Below, in pieces: positions 6,516 to 8,760 of a stretch of DNA of 8,760 nt. Source of the DNA: an uncultured Armatimonadota bacterium (GTDB lineage: Bacteria; Armatimonadota; Armatimonadia; Armatimonadales; Armatimonadaceae). The notes beneath the pieces are model-generated. The model was not told the DNA's origin. It did no database searches and saw only the letters and a program-made list of their open reading frames with translations. The DNA lies in contig CAIRTT010000039.1 in NCBI GenBank assembly GCA_903881535.1, positions 1-8,760 of the forward strand. Reading direction: 5' to 3'. Positions within the stretch are counted from its first letter, which is position 1. Each line of letters opens with the position of its first letter. Position numbers and translations under genes: made by a program.

Positions 6516-7474
6516 GATGCCACCAAGGTCTCAATATGGTGTCGAAGGACGTCATAGGAATGATGGGCGCGGCAGTAATCCTGATGGGCTGCGCTCATTT
6601 TCCTTGAATCGATCTTGCCGGATGTTAGCAAGCCAATGGTCTCAGCCAGCTGCACGCTATCGTTGAGGCGCACAAGTATTCCGGTTTCGCCATCGAGAAT
6701 TACTTCTCGCATATGCGGCGTGTCACTTGCAATCAGCAGCTGTCCAGCGAAGCCGGCTCTTACGGCTATCGATAATCCCGATGCGTACCTGGAAGATTCA
6801 AGGATAGCTAAATGATTTTGGTGGCTGAGAAAGGCATTGTTAAGGGCGTCCTGATCAGCATTGATGTGCCAATCTAGTGCCGCTGAAGCGTGTGTTTGCT
6901 GCCTAGCAAATCGGTTCACCTTGATATTGCTTGCTTCTGCTGCGCGTGCAAGGGTGATGTCATCGCGGTTGCTGGCACCAACCGCCAGCCAGCCGTGCGA
7001 ACGACTACTACTTACCCCATCTGATTGCTTCCAGACCGTCGGGGTCACAGCAGACACACTCACCCCAAATGTCTCGTTAACCGTTTGAATGTCAGCTTTG
7101 CTGAAGGCTGTAACGATGTTAGCGCTGGACAACGCTTTCGACAGAACAGCATTACTGGGCTTGTGTGTCGACTTTGGGATCATACCGAGTGCGATAAACC
7201 TCGTATGACGCCCGCTGAGGCGAATGCCTAGCCACGTCGAGAGAGCCGATGCCACTTCCCAGCTCACCACGTAGTCACTCGATTTTAGGTGCCGTACGAT
7301 TCGTAAACTGCATCGGACAAGATTTACAAAAGTTCTGTTCGCGTGGAGCTCGGGAACAGAACAGACATCGATAATCGGTCCACGTTCGTGATTGTCAAAA
7401 ACCCACTTGTTAGGTTCAGACCATGGAAGAACGAGAAGTGTTTTGGGGTGATTTCTGACCATTGATGATTCCAT
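6506..7474 (-). CDS. GT-B fold glycosyltransferase (GT4-like), atypical
   Basis: A 322-residue protein (from the ATG at 7474) resembling family 1/4 glycosyltransferases mainly in its C-terminal half: ILESSRYASGLSIAVRAGFAG then LLIASDTPHMREVILDGETGILV (about residues 224-268), which is the usual nucleotide-sugar site plus the 'ASD...EV..G.TG.LV' signature. The N-terminal half is not recognisable beyond a short beta-strand-like start (TLLVLPW). It is shorter than typical GT4 proteins (about 350-400), and both glutamates of the EX7E motif appear to be replaced (Ala and Arg). No signal peptide or membrane segment is obvious. Sugar and acceptor are unknown; its context beside anmK and the LPS operon suggests an envelope role. 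GTG at 7477 is an equally possible start, and a further ATG follows at 7462. No Shine-Dalgarno is seen. Its end overlaps anmK by 10 nt. Confidence 0.72.
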   Translation of the reverse strand: MESSMVRNHPKTLLVLPWSEPNKWVFDNHERGPIIDVCSVPELHANRTFVNLVRCSLRIVRHLKSSDYVVSWEVASALSTWLGIRLSGRHTRFIALGMIPKSTHKPSNAVLSKALSSANIVTAFSKADIQTVNETFGVSVSAVTPTVWKQSDGVSSSRSHGWLAVGASNRDDITLARAAEASNIKVNRFARQQTHASAALDWHINADQDALNNAFLSHQNHLAILESSRYASGLSIAVRAGFAGQLLIASDTPHMREVILDGETGILVRLNDSVQLAETIGLLTSGKIDSRKMSAAHQDYCRAHHSYDVLRHHIETLVASCV

Positions 7475-7506
7475 CACGCTGCCACATGCCGTAACGCTGT
7501 GTCCCG

Positions 7507-7512
7507 GTTATA
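7507..7512 (-). promoter_or_regulatory. Putative -10 box for the glycosyltransferase-anmK unit
   Basis: On the minus strand TATAAC (5 of 6 matches to TATAAT) is preceded at 18 nt by TTTTCA (7536-7531), a 4 of 6 match to TTGACA. This would give a leader of about 20-25 nt before the glycosyltransferase start. It shares its TATA core with the plus-strand box of the divergent lipid kinase gene. Confidence 0.3.
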
Positions 7513-7514
7513 CT
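7509..7514 (+). promoter_or_regulatory. Putative -10 box of the lipid kinase gene (leaderless)
   Basis: TATACT ends 8 nt before the in-frame ATG at 7523, the same box and nearly the same distance as at ilvE and the LPS operon. It argues for 7523 as the true start over the in-frame GTG at 7499 and ATG at 7517, which lie at or upstream of the expected transcription start. Confidence 0.42.
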
Positions 7515-7522
7515 CCATGTTA

Positions 7523-8410
7523 ATGACCACTGAAAACATTGTCGTTCAAGGCGGCGTAGTTATCTATAACCCAACGGCTGGTCGCGGGCAAGGGGCTATT
7601 TTAGTTGAACAAGCTAAAATGCACCTTGGCGATTCCTTCGAGTGGGTTCCAACACTTCGGGTAGGACATGCTACCGAGCTTGCTAAATCATACGCAGGGA
7701 AGGTACCCACTATTGTCGCGTGTGGCGGAGATGGAACCGTTGGCGATGTTGCCCGCGGAATCTACGGAACAGACACCAACCTTGGCGTCATTCCCGTAGG
7801 CACTGGAAACGATTTCGCACGCAATCTTGGTATTCCCCTGAGTGTGGAAGAAGCCTGCCTCGCCATCATGGGTGGGACAATTCGCTACGTCGATGTCGGC
7901 GAGATAAATGGAAGCATCTTCGTTAACAATGCTGGAGTTGGCTTTGACTCGCACGTGATGAAAACCATGAACTCAGGAATCCGTTTCCTGCGTGGTCGAC
8001 CAGCATTTTTGTTGGCGATTTTAAAGTCAATCTTTGTCTACAAGCCCTTTCACCTAACGGTTCAAACCGAGGATGTCAACCTTGACATCCCGAAGGCACT
8101 CTTGGTAAGTGTTCTCAATGGTCAGGTCTACGCTGCCGGGCTACCTGCCGCACCGGGCGCTGAAGTGGATGATGGTCGTATGGATGTCTTGATTCTTGAC
8201 AACGTGCATCCAATCAAACGGCTTGGATTGTTGATGATGCTCCAACGAGGAAGCCATATCCAACATCCAGGTATCAGGCTCTTCCAAGCCCGCTCCATAA
8301 AGATAAATGCAGTGCCTCCACAGCAAATTAACATCGATGGCGAAGTCCGAGGGTCCACTCCAATTGTTATCGATGTCAAGGCGCGAACACTACGGGTACT
8401 TATACGCTGA
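7523..8410 (+). CDS. Diacylglycerol/lipid kinase, YegS/BmrU (DAGK catalytic) family
   Basis: A 295-residue soluble lipid kinase that would phosphorylate diacylglycerol or a related membrane lipid with ATP at the inner face of the cytoplasmic membrane, returning it to phospholipid synthesis as phosphatidic acid. Motifs: IYNPTAGRG (14-22), IVACGGDGTVGDVARGI (64-80) with the nucleotide-binding GGDGT, GVIPVGTGNDFARNLGIP (88-105), FVNNAGVGFD (133-142), DDGRMDVLILD (216-226) and the late INIDGE (269-274) with its conserved acidic residue. Length is typical (about 290-310). The frame is open upstream to a GTG at 7499, but the -10 box favours 7523. It is transcribed divergently from the glycosyltransferase. 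Substrate specificity within the family (diacylglycerol, phosphatidylglycerol or sphingoid base) cannot be told from the sequence. Confidence 0.92.
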   Translation: MTTENIVVQGGVVIYNPTAGRGQGAILVEQAKMHLGDSFEWVPTLRVGHATELAKSYAGKVPTIVACGGDGTVGDVARGIYGTDTNLGVIPVGTGNDFARNLGIPLSVEEACLAIMGGTIRYVDVGEINGSIFVNNAGVGFDSHVMKTMNSGIRFLRGRPAFLLAILKSIFVYKPFHLTVQTEDVNLDIPKALLVSVLNGQVYAAGLPAAPGAEVDDGRMDVLILDNVHPIKRLGLLMMLQRGSHIQHPGIRLFQARSIKINAVPPQQINIDGEVRGSTPIVIDVKARTLRVLIR

Positions 8411-8547
8411 TGGCTACATCCGGTAGGGTTCATTTAACTGGTACTGGGTTTTCCTATTCCGCCGGTCGATTTGTCGCACCTATCTTTATGCAACGTCGAT
8501 TTGTTAGCGTCTCGGGCGTGACTCATGTAGAAAGTCCAAACCGATGA
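8410..8547 (+). CDS. Doubtful 45-codon ORF between lipid kinase and hendecad-repeat gene
   Basis: An ATG overlapping the lipid kinase stop by one base (TGATG) opens a 45-codon frame whose own TGA forms an ATGA overlap with the next start, the spacing typical of coupled genes in this window. The peptide (MATSGRVHLTGTGF... ending HVESPNR) has no recognised domain, signal peptide or membrane segment. By my count only about one third of its third codon positions are G or C, and it uses AGG and TTA, so coding bias is weak. It may simply be an untranslated 133-nt spacer. There is no Shine-Dalgarno of note. Confidence 0.2.
   Translation: MATSGRVHLTGTGFSYSAGRFVAPIFMQRRFVSVSGVTHVESPNR
8465..8504 (+). 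repeat. Pair of 10-bp direct repeats, 30-bp period
   Basis: GTCGATTTGT occurs at 8465-8474 and again at 8495-8504, exactly 30 bp (about three helical turns) apart, in the short stretch before the gene starting at 8544. Same-face spacing fits a protein-binding site, but two copies of a 10-mer are thin evidence, and the doubtful 45-codon ORF covers them. Confidence 0.25.
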
Positions 8548-8760
8548 ATGTAGATGATGCAACACAGCAGGCGCGCCAGCGTCTTGATGATGCGCGTAAG
8601 ATGGCATTGGATGCGGCTGAGGATGCCCGTATTCGGGTGCGTGATGCGCAAGATGTTGCTGTGTCGACGGCGCGTGAGGCCGCTCGGGATGCACAGGAAC
8701 GTGCGCGCGCTGTCGCCGATGCGATGCCAGCGGGTCTTGCCGTACGGCTATTGTCATCAA
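8544..8760 (+). CDS. Ala/Arg/Asp-rich helical (coiled-coil-like) protein with 11-residue repeats, cut by right edge
   Basis: From the ATG at 8544 the frame stays open to the window edge (72 codons plus one base). I do not recognise the family. Residues 6-60 lack proline and glycine and are rich in Ala, Arg, Asp and Glu, indicating a long amphipathic helix; a Pro-Ala-Gly break follows at 62-64. Four consecutive 11-residue units at 16-26, 27-37, 38-48 and 49-59 begin DAR, DAR, VAV and DAQ, with Ala/Val at unit positions 2, 6, 9 and, in most units, 10 (units 1 and 3 have Ala at 6, unit 2 Val). Hendecads of this kind occur in LEA-type, apolipoprotein-like and some coiled-coil proteins. There is no signal peptide and no clear Shine-Dalgarno. 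An alternative ATG at 8601 (Met20) is less likely. No terminator is seen between the lipid kinase and this gene, so co-transcription is possible. Confidence 0.6.
   Translation, partial: MNVDDATQQARQRLDDARKMALDAAEDARIRVRDAQDVAVSTAREAARDAQERARAVADAMPAGLAVRLLSS

Noticed and set aside
8411..8470. Intrinsic terminator after the lipid kinase gene
   Set aside because: I looked for a GC-rich stem followed by a T-run; only weak partial complementarity is present near GGGTTTTCC, with no stable stem.
8434..8760. 108-codon minus-strand ORF, rich in His, Pro and Arg
   Set aside because: It is antisense to the well-patterned helical protein at 8544; its composition is what the complement of GAT/GCG/CGT-rich codons produces, and it has no recognisable motif.
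1..8760. CRISPR array, insertion sequence, tRNA/rRNA gene, defence or phage cassette
   Set aside because: No spaced repeats, transposase motifs, terminal inverted repeats, tRNA cloverleaf or phage/defence proteins were seen; nearly every base is in housekeeping or envelope genes.

Overview
The window is a compact stretch of chromosome from a diderm (outer-membrane) bacterium. The evidence is a six-gene lipopolysaccharide inner-core operon containing KDO synthesis and activation genes (kdsA, kdsB), an ADP-heptose-forming adenylyltransferase and three GT9 heptosyltransferase-type enzymes. Base composition is moderate and gene density is very high, with stops and starts overlapping by 1 to 10 nt. 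Lineage cannot be fixed from the sequence. Several transcription units seem to start with a -10 box (TATACT) only 6-8 nt before the start codon, which suggests leaderless mRNAs. This is a hint of a lineage other than classical Proteobacteria, but only a hint.

Layout: (1) 1-273, minus strand: N-terminal 91 codons of a branched-chain amino acid aminotransferase running off the left edge. (2) 274-351: short divergent promoter region. (3) 352-5378, plus strand: GT9 - GT9 - GT9 - rfaE2 - kdsB - kdsA. The first five genes are joined by 1-4 nt stop/start overlaps; kdsA follows after 3 nt with a strong Shine-Dalgarno. (4) 5379-7474, minus strand: a GT-B fold glycosyltransferase followed, with 10 nt overlap, by anmK (1,6-anhydro-MurNAc kinase). 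The anmK stop codon directly abuts the kdsA stop codon. (5) 7475-7522: a second divergent promoter region with overlapping -10 boxes on the two strands. (6) 7523-8410, plus strand: a YegS/BmrU-type diacylglycerol (lipid) kinase. (7) 8410-8760: a doubtful 45-codon ORF, then the start of an Ala/Arg/Asp-rich helical protein with an 11-residue repeat, cut by the right edge.

The genes fit a cell-envelope theme. KdsA makes KDO-8-phosphate, KdsB activates KDO to CMP-KDO, RfaE2 makes the ADP-activated heptose, and the three GT9 enzymes presumably add heptose or related sugars to the inner core. AnmK salvages anhydro-muramic acid from murein turnover, and the lipid kinase acts on membrane diacylglycerol or a related lipid. 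KdsC, KdsD, WaaA, GmhA, the heptose kinase and HldD are not here and must lie elsewhere.

I found no convincing undescribed multi-gene system. The points most worth a second look are the probable leaderless promoters, the zero-gap convergent kdsA/anmK junction with a perfect 10-bp hairpin, the glycosyltransferase lacking a normal EX7E motif, and the hendecad-repeat protein at the right edge.
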